64,000 bases of DNA, taken from Prunus persica. Lineage: Eukaryota; Streptophyta; Magnoliopsida; Rosales; Rosaceae. Position numbers and translations under genes: made by a program. The notes under the pieces are model-generated. The model worked only from the letters and a program-made list of their open reading frames with translations. It ran no database searches and was not told the DNA's origin. Below are positions 20,998 to 33,651 of this stretch, piece after piece; position 1 is the stretch's first letter; each line of letters starts with the position of its first letter. The DNA lies in contig NC_034009.1 in assembly GCF_000346465.2 (NCBI RefSeq), positions 28,989,664-29,053,663 of the forward strand, given 5' to 3'.

Positions 20998-22408
20998 TGA
21001 CTATTAAGAAAAATCTTATTTAGCTTTATTTGAGTGAACTATACTTTTTTAAACATGACTATATACACTAGCCAAACATTGTACCTCTGTTGAAAAATTC
21101 ATAGGTCAATTAGTGCTTGTTCCTACTCAACACCACCACTGATAGGGCCTAATAGTATACTCTATACCTTAATTATTCACATAAAATATTTGTCACGTCA
21201 GTTGGTATATAAAATATTTATCATGAGCAAAGTCTAAAATGTCGGTAGTCCAAAAACATGAAAATTTCAATGAAAATATCAGGAAACTATCGATATCGGT
21301 AAAAATTGAATAAAAATCATGAAAATTATAAGAAAAAATTAAAATTTTTTATTGAAACTTTGGAGGATGTTTATTTAGTCATTAGCTATTAGTTTATGAC
21401 AAAAAATTGAAAAGAAATGTTTTGCATAATGAATTTAATTGATTTAAGTTGATTATATAGTAGGTTAACAAACACTATAAATATAAAAAGTATTAATAAT
21501 TAATTAAAAAAAATTAAACACATCATAATAATTTATTTATATCATCAATATTTCAGACCTTAATTCACGAGCAGCTTCGTTGCCTGATCGGCATATAATT
21601 AGTTGACATTTTTAGTATTATTAAATTAGGAACTAATGTCGGTTTTTTTTGTGCCCCGATTGACACGCTAACTCATACCATTGACACGGGAAATATATAT
21701 TATTATTATTAATCATGAGTGAGCATATTTAAATTGTGGAGTGCTGAAGGGAGAAACAGAAACAGAAAGGTTGAATCAGTCACTACTGGCATTCCGAATC
21801 AATTCATGATTTTTTTTTTTTTTTTTTTTTTTTTGTGTGTGGCTGTATCTGTATTTCCATTTAGACCCGGCAATTGTGCGGTCGTACACGGTAGACCATC
21901 AATTTATTCAGTTAACAAATTTTCTAATTGTTGACCAATAATATGCGCATGTACAACTAGAAACTAATTTTTTATTTTTTATTTGTTTTTAAATACCTTT
22001 CTTATTGAGAAGGGCGATATCATACTAAACTTTCACACACTACATGGATGCTATGATTCGAACAAGGACTTTACCTGAAGGAGCAACTAGAAACTAATTT
22101 AATATGATTAATCTGACCCAAAAAAATTTAAACATGAGATCAACAGGTGCATTGTTTGTGTCATAATTGATAGATAATCATTCATAAATGATTACCTCAT
22201 GGAAATTAACTATTATTATAATTTGGATTAAGAAGACTCAATGTTGAAACAGATAGCAGCAGGTAAATGTACAACTTGATTGAAAGATTCCGATCCGTGA
22301 TTTGTTTGGTGAGCAGTACATAACATACTAGCAAGTTGTCTTCAAGTTTGGCAAAGTCTAAAATAACTTCGTACATGCCAAGGACATTTAAAAAAAATTA
22401 CATATTTC
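20998..22408. other. Distal 5' flank of P450 copy 2 (duplicated segment)
   Basis: The stretch aligns in patches with 1500-3600 upstream of copy 1, including the motif cacgtcagttg, the start-codon relic and the final segment next to the Ty3 insertion. It includes a poly-T run near 21811-21834 and a dispersed AT-rich repeat around 21240-21340. No gene is supported. Confidence 0.5.
21778..21807 (-). pseudogene. Second relic of P450 exon 1
   Basis: The plus strand reads cagtcactactggcattcc and reaches CAT at 21805-21807, matching the complement of the P450 start region with a short deletion. It is orthologous in position to the relic at 2362-2392. Confidence 0.4.
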
Positions 22409-23133
22409 TGTAAACACGAATTTTTTGCGACAAATGAGACAAGAACACGAAGAACAAAATAATATTATATTAATGAAATTTAGGGTTACAATCTCTGTAT
22501 TGAATCCTCTGATTCGATCTCCAAAGTGTTTAAAGAAAATTTGTGTTTGATACAAGGGTCGTAGAAACATGATCTTGATCAAACGGGTAGCACGAAGCTT
22601 GTTTGGTATTTGGAATTTTTCTATGGTGAAGGAACCGGCACGTATTTGTTATTTTTGGTGGCTCTTCCAAAGTAGGATGAAGAATGCAGAGAGTTTTTTG
22701 TTTCTTCTGAGTGTTAGGTTTTTTCTCCCACCATTTCTCTCGTCTTGAGGCCTCCTATTTATAGGCTCTTGTAGGATGCTTGATGTAAATAACTTTTCCT
22801 ATTTAAAACCTTGTTTTGTGAGATTTTAATTTGATTTAAATCAATTCCCATAATGTGGCAATTTAACAAGATTATCTTCAATTGATTGACCTGATTAATA
22901 TTTAATTTAAATCAAAGTCAATCACAGAAGATTCTTTCCTTTAATTTTGTCTTCATTTTGAACCGTTTGATGCACTTCGTCAGATGTCGCCATGTGTCCT
23001 TTTTGACAACTAATCCGATTTTGATGAGTCATACGCCACATGGGCGAATTACGGGGCCCACGATTTAATCCACTGAACCCTAATTATTTTCTTGTCCAAT
23101 GGAATTTATTGCACCAAAATTTCTTTGTCTACA
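22409..23133 (-). repeat. 3' LTR of the Ty3/gypsy element
   Basis: It begins TGTAAACACG and ends TCTACA on the plus strand. It carries a minus-strand TATAAATA at 22756-22763, matching that in the other LTR. The polypurine tract AAGTGGGGGCAA abuts it at about 23136-23148 on the minus strand. Confidence 0.93.
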
Positions 23134-23212
23134 AATTGCCCCCACTTCATGATGCATTGTAGACATGTGCTTTTTCACATGTAGGAGGTGCAGTTTGAAG
23201 TGTTCCTTTCTC

Positions 23213-23243
<31 letters not shown>

Positions 23244-24450
23244 AATCGGGGTGATATTATTAAACTTAATAATACCCAATGAACCCTATTTTCAACGTTG
23301 GCTTTTTATTTCCCACGTTGGTTTCCTTTTTTTTTTTTTTTTTTTTTTTTGGGTTGATATTATTAAGCTTAATAATATCCAATATTGGTAAGATCTTGTG
23401 AAGCAAGATACAAAATCCAATATTTTCCTAAACTAGGAACAAGAAACCCTAGCACCATTAGGAACTTTGATGGCTTTTGGCTTCTTTAAATTGCGCTGTA
23501 CACACGGGTATTTAGATTAACTAAATAGATCAACAAGAACTTCTCTTGTCAGCAAGAAGGTCCGCGAATCTGAGGCTCGCACCATTTTGAATTTTCAGTA
23601 ACCAATGTGGTGAGACTTGGCATTTTTGATTCATCTCTCATATATGTATGTGCTTGCTTGCGGTTGTTTGGAGGAAAAGAAGAAAACTGACGTTTTTTTT
23701 TTTTTTTTGTTTTGTTTTGTTTTGTTTTGTGTGTTTTTTTATTTGCACAGCCACAAGAATTCGCTTCTTGGTCTGTGAAGAAACTAGTTGGTAAGATTGA
23801 AACTATTCTTTGCTCCATCCTGTTCTTGCATCAGCTCTTTTTTTTTTTTTTTGGTTGTTGCGGAAGCAAGATTGGAAGGTGGAATGGCTGGTCTGCATGT
23901 GTTGAGCTTGAAGTTGAGGTAGGGAGGCGCTGAGCTCGAAGGGAGGCATGGGGGCGTCAGGCTTGGTGAGGTGGCCCTGAGCTATGGTTGGAAGGCGCTG
24001 GGCCTTGTGTGTGAAGCAGGCTTGCGCTAGGAGAGGAAGGGCTGGGTCTTGGTGTGACGTGGCACATGCCTGAGCTAGTGCTGGAGGCAGGTGCGACATG
24101 GGCTTGAAGGGAGGCGCTGGGCCTTGTGCTGGAGCTGGAGCGAGCAAGCCAAGAGGAGATGCGGGCCATGTGTGCTGGTTGGGACGCGAGTTGGGCCTGG
24201 CACGACATGGGCTGCGAGCTGGGGTGCTGTGCTGTGCAGGAATGTGCGGACTGGGCTGCCCCACTTTAGCTTGGGCTAGTCCAAACAGCTTGAAATAACC
24301 TTTTTTTTTCCCTTTTTTTTTTCGCAGCACATCTATTACTCTTTCAATTTTATTTTTTATTTTTTATTTTTATTTTTATTTCTTATGTATTTTATATGAT
24401 GATATTTATACTTTTTTTTTTATTTTTTACAATAGGTACTTTGAAAGAAA
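23134..24450. other. 3' non-coding region of the Ty3/gypsy element, low complexity
   Basis: It contains long T runs, the polypurine tract next to the LTR, and a GC-rich stretch at 23905-24270 made of imperfect short repeats around ggcgctgggccttg. The long Pro/Ala-rich open frame on the minus strand there is a by-product of base composition, not a recognised protein. Confidence 0.5.
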
Positions 24451-24850
24451 GTAAAGAACGTGGACGTCCTATACCGCTTAGGTTTGATCCATCTCTCCGA
24501 CTTGGTGATAACTCGCTCAAGCGCTTAGGCTTTACGTAAGTGGAGGATAAGTGAAGAACGTAGACATCCTATACCGCTTGGGTTTGATCCATCTCTCCGA
24601 CTTGGTGATAGCCCGCTCAAGCGCTTAGGCTTTACGTAAGTGGAGGACGAGTGAAGAACGTAGACGTCCTATACCGCTTGGGTTTGATCCATCTCTCCGA
24701 CTTGGTGATAACCCGCTCAAGCGCTTAGGCTTTACGTAAGTGGAGGACGAGTGAAGAACGTAGACGTCCTATATCGCTTGGGTTTGATCCATCTCTCCGA
24801 CTGGGTGATAACCCGCTCAAGTGCTTAGGCTTTACGTAGGGGAAGACAAG
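24451..24850 (+). repeat. Four-copy 100-bp tandem repeat
   Basis: Units start at 24451, 24551, 24651 and 24751, each exactly 100 bp and differing by a few bases. Each includes gaagaacgt, tgatccatctctccgact and ggctttacgtaagtgg. The array lies directly upstream of the antisense gene, probably within its 5' leader. Confidence 0.93.
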
Positions 24851-24905
24851 TGAAGATTGTTTCTCGAGACATTCCACCTTTACCCGGCTCTTCAAACTTG
24901 TACAA

Positions 24906-27900
24906 GTAAGCTCTTTTTTTTTCTTTTTTTTTTAAAAGTATGAAGTCACCAGCCTGATACTGAATATTGTTTCATGTCTCTCATCTTATATAGATGGCCT
25001 TCTTCAAGTGTTTTAAGAAAGGCACCGTTACTATTCTTGAGGATGAAAGTGATAGCCGGGACGAAGGTACCACATTGCTTGTAGGTGCGCCTCTCCTAGC
25101 TTCGGAGGTATCTGAGGTGGACAATTATCTTCATATTCCGTCTTGGTCTCAAGAGGTGTTTTGTCAACTTAGCAGCTTCAAAAAATCCAAATCTACAGAT
25201 AGGGACCTTACTCCACTGTTTTGCAGTTAAAGTCCTCGCATCATATAGAGACTGATTCATTAGGGGCGTTCAAACTTCTTAGCGATCGAATCCATAATGG
25301 GGCAGTGAATTGGGGTTCTGTTCTTCCGATGGCTGGTGAATCTACATTTACCGAGTATTACTGGGAATGACTTGAAGATGTGCTAAGTAGAAATACCCAG
25401 GTTCTTAAGAGCATCGGTCTATATAATGTAGTGTTTGCCTCATTATTTAGCTATGATCGACACGCTCCAGTCATTCGAGCCTTCTGCGAGTACTGGTGTC
25501 CTGCGACAAATACTCTTCATACATCGCAAGGAGAAATATCTATTTCCCTTTGGGATCTTCATGAAATGGGCGGTCTCCCTATTACAGGTCGATTTTATGA
25601 TGAAGTTATTCCAACCACTGAGAGTCTCAACAGGAAGGACCATAAAGGCGTGTCTTATATCCCACATATTTGTCGTTACTTGTTCTTAGCGTACCACAAA
25701 ATTTTACGGGACTCCAAAGGAAAATCTGGAGTGAGAATGACTGCTTGGATAAAGTATTGGTATCGAGGGCCATTCAGGTATAAAAAGTCTTCAAGGAAAA
25801 CTGTACGGAACAAGTCACAAAAGCCAAAGGAAGACTCTGATCCGTCTGGTATCATTGCGGCGGCACTGAAACGCACTGAGGAAGAGGAAGGGGTTTTTGA
25901 AGATTTGGATATAGCTGATGAAGACATGGATAGATCCTACTTGGCTGCATTCCTTGCTTGCTGGTTGTGCAAATTTGTATTTCCCAAAGACGGCGTAACT
26001 TTGATTAGACCAGGGGTTTTCAAAGTTGCCAGTCGAATGGCGCACAGTGTATCATTTAGCCTAGCAATTCCAGTATTGGCCAGTATTTACAAGGGGCTGA
26101 ATGATATTTCTAGTGCAGATGATCCATGAAATTGCACAACTGTCCTACCTTTCCATTATGTGTATGGGTGGTTGGGTGAATACTTTGACACACATTTTAC
26201 ATCATCTTCCGAGAAGTCCATTCCCATCATGGCAAGGTTCTCAGGAAGACTTCCGGCGAAATTTTTTGAAGATTCGACAGCTCGAGCTTTGTTCCGGACT
26301 TGTGGTAAAGTGAAAATGAGTCGTCTAGAAAAAGTGTTTTCAAAATACAAACAACTGACTGATGAAGATCATATTTCTAAGGAAGACTTTGAGTATTTGA
26401 TATGTCTTCGTTCGGGATTCGTTTCTCTACGACAGGAACACTACCGAGTCATCCAACCTTATAGCCCGCACCGATTCAGTAGACAATTTTGTTATGTACA
26501 ACATGTGCCAGGAGAACTTAAAGATGATGTCCGGAATGGGACTGTGCTATCAGTATACTCACATTGGAAATCATGCTTGAAGATTGGCAGTGCATCTACA
26601 ATAACCCTACCTAATAAGGACAATATTCGGGAGTTTGAGATTACATCTGATTATGTTATTTGGTGGTCGAAGGTGCATCGCTTTGAATCGACGAAATCAA
26701 AGACAATCTCAACTGTAGGCAAATCGTCGTCGCTTTCTCAGCCGAAATCTCTTAAGTCTCATGGCAATGAAGTTTTAGTTCATGATAAACTCACCCGTGG
26801 TAGAGCGCTCCGAGTTCATCCAGAAGTTGAAGGTAGTTCTACTACTCCCGCACCTCGAGTTCAACACCCACCTCCAGTTGATGTTCCTTCAACTTAAGTC
26901 CCTAATGATAAAGGAGAAACAGAAAGCGTAGCAGATTCTCAAGAAGATTTCATTCCCCTCAGTCGACGAATTCGCAATTTGAAGCGAGGTCATATAAGTA
27001 GTAATGAAGATAGTGAAGTCAACTTTAGGCATAAGAAGACAAGTGTCGGACCTCTCTATTGTGATTTGGAGGCGGCGTACCCACTTGATGACACATTTTT
27101 TTGTGATGTGCCCGCTGTTTCACAACCGGTTCTGATGAATGAGGTATGTATTTTATTTCGCCTTGAGCTTTCCCTTTTCTATACATATATATATAAATTA
27201 ATTAATTATATATATATTTTAGGGAGAAGTAGTGCATCATGTCCCTACTGTGTCTGAGCTTGTACCATTTAATCATTTGCCTATCGAAGAGGAAGATGAC
27301 GCTTTGCGCCCGATAAGTGATTCAGGTGTTAACCTAAGAGGTACACTGCCAATCTTTATCACGCTCCGTATTTAGAAATCTTTGATTCTACTTACTTAAC
27401 CATTACTCGTCGGTTCATGTAGGTTTGCTTGCACAACAACATTTATTAAAGCCGGCTAATTATGCATCCACTTCTGAAATGTCATGTGGGGAGCCCAAAT
27501 TAGGTGTTGCAGACAAAACCCTTCGCAAAGTAATCTCCGTTTTAGGAAACCAAGTAAAAAGCATAATCTTGAAGGCTTCATTGGAAAGGCTTCCCTCATT
27601 CAAAGATTAGCTTGGCAAGTTGATGACTACTCTTGACAATGTAGGGGCGAACATCTCATCTTTACGAGCTATGATCGATGCACTTATGGTGACTGCAGTT
27701 GATTATCATTCTGCACACTCTACTTACTCCCAAAAGCTATCTCCCGAGGCTCAGAGTGATCGTTTAGCCACAGTTGACTCTTCACTTTTCTATTGCCTTG
27801 GCTTTGCAACAAGCTGAAGAAGTTCATCAGTCTTCTATACTTAAGTCTATTCAATCTGCCAATACGCGTATGGAGGAGTTGAAGAGGGAACAAGAACAAT

Positions 27901-28061
27901 TGGGGTTAAGATTGAGTCAACTAAACGGATCACTTTCAAAGAGTGATGCACAACTTTCTTATCATCATGGTGAAGTCACCCGCTTGAGAGAGGATAAGAC
28001 TGCGGTTGAAGAAGCTCCTGCACTATCAGCTGCAGATGCTGAGACTTTAGATACATTATGA
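24906..28061 (+). pseudogene. Antisense plant-mobile-domain (PMD) gene carried by the Ty3 element
   Basis: This gene runs opposite to gag-pol. A probable 5' leader intron (24906-24993) ends directly before the ATG at 24994. After a frameshift near 25220 one frame continues to about 27143. It contains the PMD pattern GEISISLWDLHEMGGLPITG (about 25530-25590) and later YGWLGEYFDTHF and FSGRLP blocks. Two further introns with GT-AG ends (27144-27222 and 27341-27422) join in frame, giving NLRG-LLAQQ across the second. The C-terminal part is coiled coil (27830-28050), ending at 28061. Stops at 25368 (TGA), 26127 (TGA) and 26895 (TAA) keep the same frame on both sides, so the gene died by point mutation. 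An AATAAA at 28205-28210 could be its poly(A) signal. PMD proteins are linked to transposons and silencing factors of the MAIN type. Confidence 0.75.
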
Positions 28062-28425
28062 GTTTCCTTTGAGAGACTGCGTAACGGCTTCAAGGATTTG
28101 TCTTGGGAATAGCAAATTCTGTTGTTGTAAACTTTCTTTGCTTTATTATATTTCTCTTTGAACTTGTCAAAGTGTTGATGTTTACTAATTAACTTTCATG
28201 ATGAAATAAAAGCATTTTCTTATTTCATTATTTTTTTTCGAATGGTTCGGATTGATGGAGGAAACCCTTTGTTTTTATTTTGATGTGACTGAACTTGGAA
28301 TTATTTGTCCAAGCTGCCTACGTACCCTCGATGAAAAGGGATTAAGTCATCACGTAGTTCAAGGGATTTTTTTTTGGGGGCCGTACGCAGTTTAGGCTCA
28401 TGCGGGCCAGGAGCTAGTAGTCACT

Positions 28426-30841
28426 TCATGCATAGTATCGTTTCAAGAATTTTCCGTTGATATGGCCAATTCTTAAACCATCCTCCGCTATAATCTTGTA
28501 AGCGCCACTTGTGTATACTTCTTGTACTACGTAGGGCCCATCCCATTTCGAAGTAAACTTGCTTCCAGTTTTATGTGTTGTGATGATAGGTCTACGTAAT
28601 GCGAGGACGAGATCTCCCACCTGAAAAGATCTGGGGCGTACTTTCTTGTTAAAAGCATTCGAAAGCCGGGCTTGATAACACTCTAAGCGTTGTTGCGCTT
28701 CGAGTCTCTTTTCGTCTTTGCTTCTAACTCTTGGAGACGTAGCTTCGCATTCTCTTCATCAGTCAATCCCTCTTGTATGGCCATCCTCAATGATGGAAGT
28801 TGACTTTCTAGAGGCAAGACTGCTTCCACGCCATACACGAGTGAGTATGGTGTAGCCTGAGTAGGCGTCCGGTATGTCGTCTGATAAGCCCACAATGCTT
28901 CATTTATCCTTTCATGCCAATCTTTCTTGGTTCTTCCAACAACTTTCTTCAACAGGCTGCAAAGAGTTTTGTTGAACGCTTCCGCAAGACCGTTGGCTGG
29001 TGCATTGTACATTGAAGAGTTGCGTTGTTTGAAACCAAAGTTTTCACACAATTTATCCATCAACCGATTCGAGAATGGCTTGCCATTATCTGTGATGATG
29101 TAGCGTGGCATACCATACCGATTAATGATGTTTACCTTGATAAGCTCACCACATTTTCTTGCTTCACTTTCTTTAGAGGCACAGCTTCCGCCGATTTTGA
29201 GAAGTAGTCTGTGGCTGCAAGGATGTAAGAATGATCGTCGGAAGATTTAGGTGCTATTGGTCCCACCACATCAAGACCCCACGCATCAAATGGCCAAGAA
29301 GTAATTGTAAGATGTAGCAGCTCCGGCGGTTGGTGGATAAAGTTGGCATGGAATTGACATGCTTGGCATTTCTTCACATAATCCATGCAATGATTGACCA
29401 TAGTCGGCCAATAGTAGCCCATCCTTTTTATTTGGAAATGTAGCTTTGGCCCTGATTGATGTGCTCCACAAATTCCTGAGTGAGCCTCCTCTATTGCTTT
29501 GAATGCATCTTCTTTGTCCAAGCATCTTAGAAACACGCCTTCAAATGAACGACGGTAGAGAATTTCTTTGTAATAAATGAATCGAGGTGCCCAACGTCGT
29601 ACATCTGATCGATGTCTTGAATCATCTGGCAGTTTCCCATGCTCAAGATAATCAATTAAAGGTTGTCTCCAGTCGTCAACGTCAATAAACAGTACCGAGA
29701 TAATGTTGACTCCTTCTTGCGATGTCCCAAGCGTTAATGGAACGACCCAACGTTGGCAAACTGGAAGATTTATTGCTTCATCTTTTGTCAATGCCAATGT
29801 AGTGGCAAGGTTGGCTAAGGCATCTGTCATTTGGTTATCTTTTCTTGGCACATGCTCCAGCGTCACGAAGTCAAACCTTTCTAGTAATTTCGTGGCTAAT
29901 TGGTGGTATGGAATTAGATCATCCTTTCTAACTTCGTAGTGAGTCAACAGTTGGTTGATCACTAACATGGAGTCACCATATACTTCTAAGCTCGATATCT
30001 TCATCTCCACGGCCATTTGTAAGCCCATGATCAAAACTTGGTATTCTGCAACGTTGTTCGAGCAAAGTTCACTTAAGAAGAATGAATAGGGCAATACGTG
30101 TCTCTTGGGTGATACGAAGACTACGCCAGCCCCCGCCCTGTCTTTATGAGCCAATCTATCAAAGAACATCATCCAAGTAGGAGAAACGTCAGCGAAGAAG
30201 ACTTGTTCGTCGGGTAGGTCATCTGAAATTTCCCAGTCTGCTGGAATTGGATGATCAGCTAGGAAGTCTGCAACAGCTTGCCCCTTAACCGCCTTTGCTG
30301 GAGTGTAGATGATTTCATACTGATTGAGAAGTAACGCCCACTTGGCCAAACGCCCCGTCAAGACTGGTTTTGACATAATGTACCTCACCGGGTCAGCTCG
30401 TGCAATTAGATGGACCGTGAATGCTTGCATGTAGTGCCTTAACTTTTGGATAGCAAAAACAAGTGCATGACACGTCTTTTCTATAGGTGTGTAATTTAGT
30501 TCGGGACCAGTAAGCGTTCGGCTTAGATAATAGAGTGCTTGCTCTTTGTGTGACTCATTCTCTTGCGCTAAAAAGGCTCCAATTGAAATTTCTTGAGCCG
30601 CAATGTACAATTTGAGTTGTTTGCCTAGAATAGGGGCTCCTAATAGTGGTGAACTCGATAAGTACTTCTTTATGCTTTCAAAGGCATTGTGACAAGCTTC
30701 ATCCCAAACAAATGGAACATCCTTTTTCATAAGGCGACTAAATGGTTGACACCTCCCTGCTAAGTTTGAGATGAATCGCCGAATAAACGCGAGGGATCCT
30801 TGTAAACTTTTCAACTCACGTAAATTTCTTGGCTCGGGCAT
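28426..30841 (-). pseudogene. Ty3 pol, RNase H plus archaeal-type RNase H plus integrase
   Basis: The frame 29132-30841 starts in the RT-linked RNase H (LYIAAQEISIGAFL, with weakened catalytic residues). It continues into a second RNase H whose acidic residues appear kept (FFDR, NVAEYQ, YGDSM, TDALANLAT). It then enters integrase with an HHCC zinc domain (HSGICGAH and CQACQ) and the first catalytic Asp (WGLDVVGP). A one-base frameshift near 29130 moves the rest to 28683-29111, which has ITDNGKPF (second Asp) and NGLAEAFN (catalytic Glu). The C-terminal integrase part is 28426-28620. It would cut, copy and insert the element but is disabled by the frameshifts. Confidence 0.9.
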
Positions 30842-30883
30842 ATCTCGGATGGCTTTAATCTTAGTCTGATCTACTTCGATGCC

Positions 30884-32014
30884 TCAATGTTTAACGATGA
30901 AACCAAGGAATTTACCTGACGTGACGCCGAAAGCACACTTCAAAGGGTTCATCTTGAGTTGATACTTCCGCAATCTGTTAAACACCGTTCTCAAATCTTT
31001 CAAGTGATCTTCTCTTCTTTTTGACTTGATCACCAAGTCATCAACGTAGCACTCGACATTCTTGTGAAGCATGTCATCAAAGATCTTTTGTATTGCACGT
31101 TGATAGGTCGCACCTGCATTTTTGAGGCCAAACAGCATCACCTTGTAACAGTAAATTCCTTTTGGAGTGCGGAAGGCTGTGAGTTCTTCGTCCTCTGGCG
31201 ACATTCTTATTTGATTGTATCCAGATGAACCATCCATGAAAGATAAGGCTTCATGACCTGTGGTTGCATTGACCATGAGCTCAATTATAGGCAATGAAAA
31301 GTCATCATTCGGGCAAGCCTCGTTTAAGTCTCGGAAGTCAACACAAATACGAATTTGTCTAGTGATTTTCTTCTTCACCGGAACAATGTTCGCTATCCAC
31401 GTCGGGTATTTCACCTCCCTAATAAATTCGGCAGCGATCAACTTGTCAACTTCGGCTTCGATTTGACTTAAGAGCTCCGGACGGAAGCGACGTTGAGTTT
31501 GTTTAATTGGACGCGTTCCAGGTTTGATTGCAAGGTGGTGAACCGCAACTTTCGGATCGAGGCCTGGCATCTCTTTATATGTCCAAGCAAAGACATCTTT
31601 ATACTCAAGCAATAGCTGATGATATGATTCCTCTTCGCTAGGATTCAAAAGTGCACTAACGAAGATAGGTCTTGGGTCTTCATTTGTTGCCAAGTTGAGC
31701 TCTTTTAATTCATCAACAGTCGTTTGGCCCCCATCTTCTAATGCAGCAGGAGCGTCATGAACCTCATCCTCGAAAGGTTCCTCTTCATCGAGCAATTTAA
31801 TCGTAACGTGATGAACAGCTAGAATCTCTACTTCTTCATCATCACTTTCATTTTGTTGACTCAAAGCTTTCCGAGTTTGTATGATTGTTCGTCGTTTCAC
31901 TTTGAGTTGGTCACCTGAAGTTACGTCTAGTGTTGAGAGACGTTTCATACGTGACGGGATCAGGCTCCAGATTTCATTATCTTCCGTCGAATCAACAAGA
32001 ACTCCACTTTCCAA
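30884..32014 (-). pseudogene. Ty3 pol, reverse transcriptase
   Basis: An intact-looking RT core has RICVDFRDLN, the first Asp in SFMDGSSGYNQI, FGLKNAGATYQR and the catalytic YVDDLV. A TGA at 30884 interrupts the connection to RNase H exactly where the family has Arg (KH-stop-GIEVD), consistent with CGA to TGA. The upstream part 32015-32320 links to the protease region in another frame. Confidence 0.92.
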
Positions 32015-32322
32015 CTCTCACTGGCTTTTCTCTTCAGACGGTTGGCTTGGAACTCCGAGTCTTTCTAGTGCTGATCTGCGCGGAGCCGATTGAATTCCCC
32101 TTTGATTCTTATGTCCAGATATCCTCTTGAACACAGAAGGTTTGATGCGGCCAAAAACTGAGGTCCGCTGAGTAGGCTTGGCTAAACGGTCGAACACTGA
32201 GGCTCTCTTAATAACCTTTGGTTCTTCTTCCTCCTCGACTACTTCGACACTAATGTGTTGAGCTTCTGCCTTCTTTTCTTTTCTTCTAGCAGAGATCTTA
32301 ACAGGTGCGACAGGAGTAAAAC

Positions 32323-33510
32323 CTAGGCATGTTCTAGCTGAGTCGATTGTGTAACCTTTTCACTAAGGCCATGTGTCCTTTCTCCTGTGACATCTGGATT
32401 GAGCTTTCCCAGCGAGGAAGACAAGCCGAAGTCATAACCTGCTTTTGACATGAGCTTATAAGCATTAGGATCAAAACCTTCTTTAGTTCTTTTGACCGAA
32501 AGATATTCACGTCTTGTTGCATCTTGTAATGGTCTGATGAATCCTGGTACTGAAGATTTCGACACATCTGAATTGCTCAACTTGGGTAAAGGCATGGTTG
32601 TAGACTCCTTCAAGAACTTCATGTCACTTTTCCCTAACTTCCTTGGTTTCACTTCTTCTCCAAATGGGGATTGACCTTCCTTCCTTCGGGATGATGAGAC
32701 ATAACGAAGAACAAGAATAGATACCTTCCGTGAATCTATCGGTGGTGATCCCATTTGTCCGAAGGCAGTGCTTTTTGGCTTGTTATCGCTATTTTCTTCC
32801 GCAGAAAGGCACTTTGACTGCTCATCTTTTCTTGGTATGGCCTGGCCAGTTGAGTGAACCTCAACGGGAATAACTTCAGATGTCACGTCTTCATCGATGT
32901 AGAACTTGGCGTCGGCGAAATAGGATTCGGCTTCGGTAAATGGCCTGACATCACCTAGGATTTTCTTCACTCCACCTCTGTAAAATTTGAAACATTGATG
33001 TAAAGTTGAAGGTACTATCCCATTTTCATGTACCCACGGCCTTCCTAAGAGAAGATTGTAGGAAGTCCTAGCATCAATCACGTGAAATAGGGTGTTTGAC
33101 TTTAAGTCACCTATCACGAGCTCAATTCTGATCATGCCCATGGCTCTTTGCCCTCCTTGATTGAAGCCTTGAATCATGAGACGACTTCAAGACAATTCGT
33201 CCACGGTGATGCCTAACTTTATCATTGTGGATTTAGGCATTATGTTTACTGCTGAACCTCCATCCACGAGCATGCGACTAAGTTTCTGTTCTCGCACATA
33301 CCCGGACATGAAAAGCGGACGGTTGTGTGGTTTGGACCCTAACAAAAGATCTTTATCGGTGAATGTGATGGAAGCACATGTCGCACAATAGATAGCACGG
33401 TCTTGAGACTCAGGCTCTAATTTTTTGGCCTCTCTTATTTGATTTGGATGAATATTGAGATCCATCAACGTCTTTACCAATGCTATGCGCATTGCTTCAG
33501 GAAGTTCCAC
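32323..33510 (-). pseudogene. Ty3 protease region
   Basis: The aspartic protease active site appears as LVDGGSAVNIMP (about 33240-33275), with Gly in place of the common Ser/Thr as seen in many plant Tat elements. After a frame break at 33177-33187 the domain continues with NLLLGRPWVHE and a linker. Its role is to process the polyprotein. Confidence 0.85.
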
Positions 33511-33651
33511 TACTTCCTCAATATTGAAGTGCGATGGTGAATCTTCTACCTATTTTAGGTCCTTTCGCTCTTCATGAGTTTCAGATTTTCCTTCCGAGAT
33601 ATCTTCATCATCTACTTGATAGCAAGTTGTCATATAAACAGTCTCCGTTTG

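Noticed and set aside
22000..22085. Second tRNA-like element
   Set aside because: One B-box-like gattcgaac word is present, but no A box at suitable spacing.
23803..24330. Long minus-strand Pro/Ala-rich open frame
   Set aside because: It lies in a GC-rich run of imperfect short repeats in the non-coding 3' part of the Ty3 element, and both strands are open there. Composition explains it.
24451..24850. CRISPR-like array
   Set aside because: Units are contiguous 100-bp tandem repeats without unique spacers, in a plant retrotransposon.
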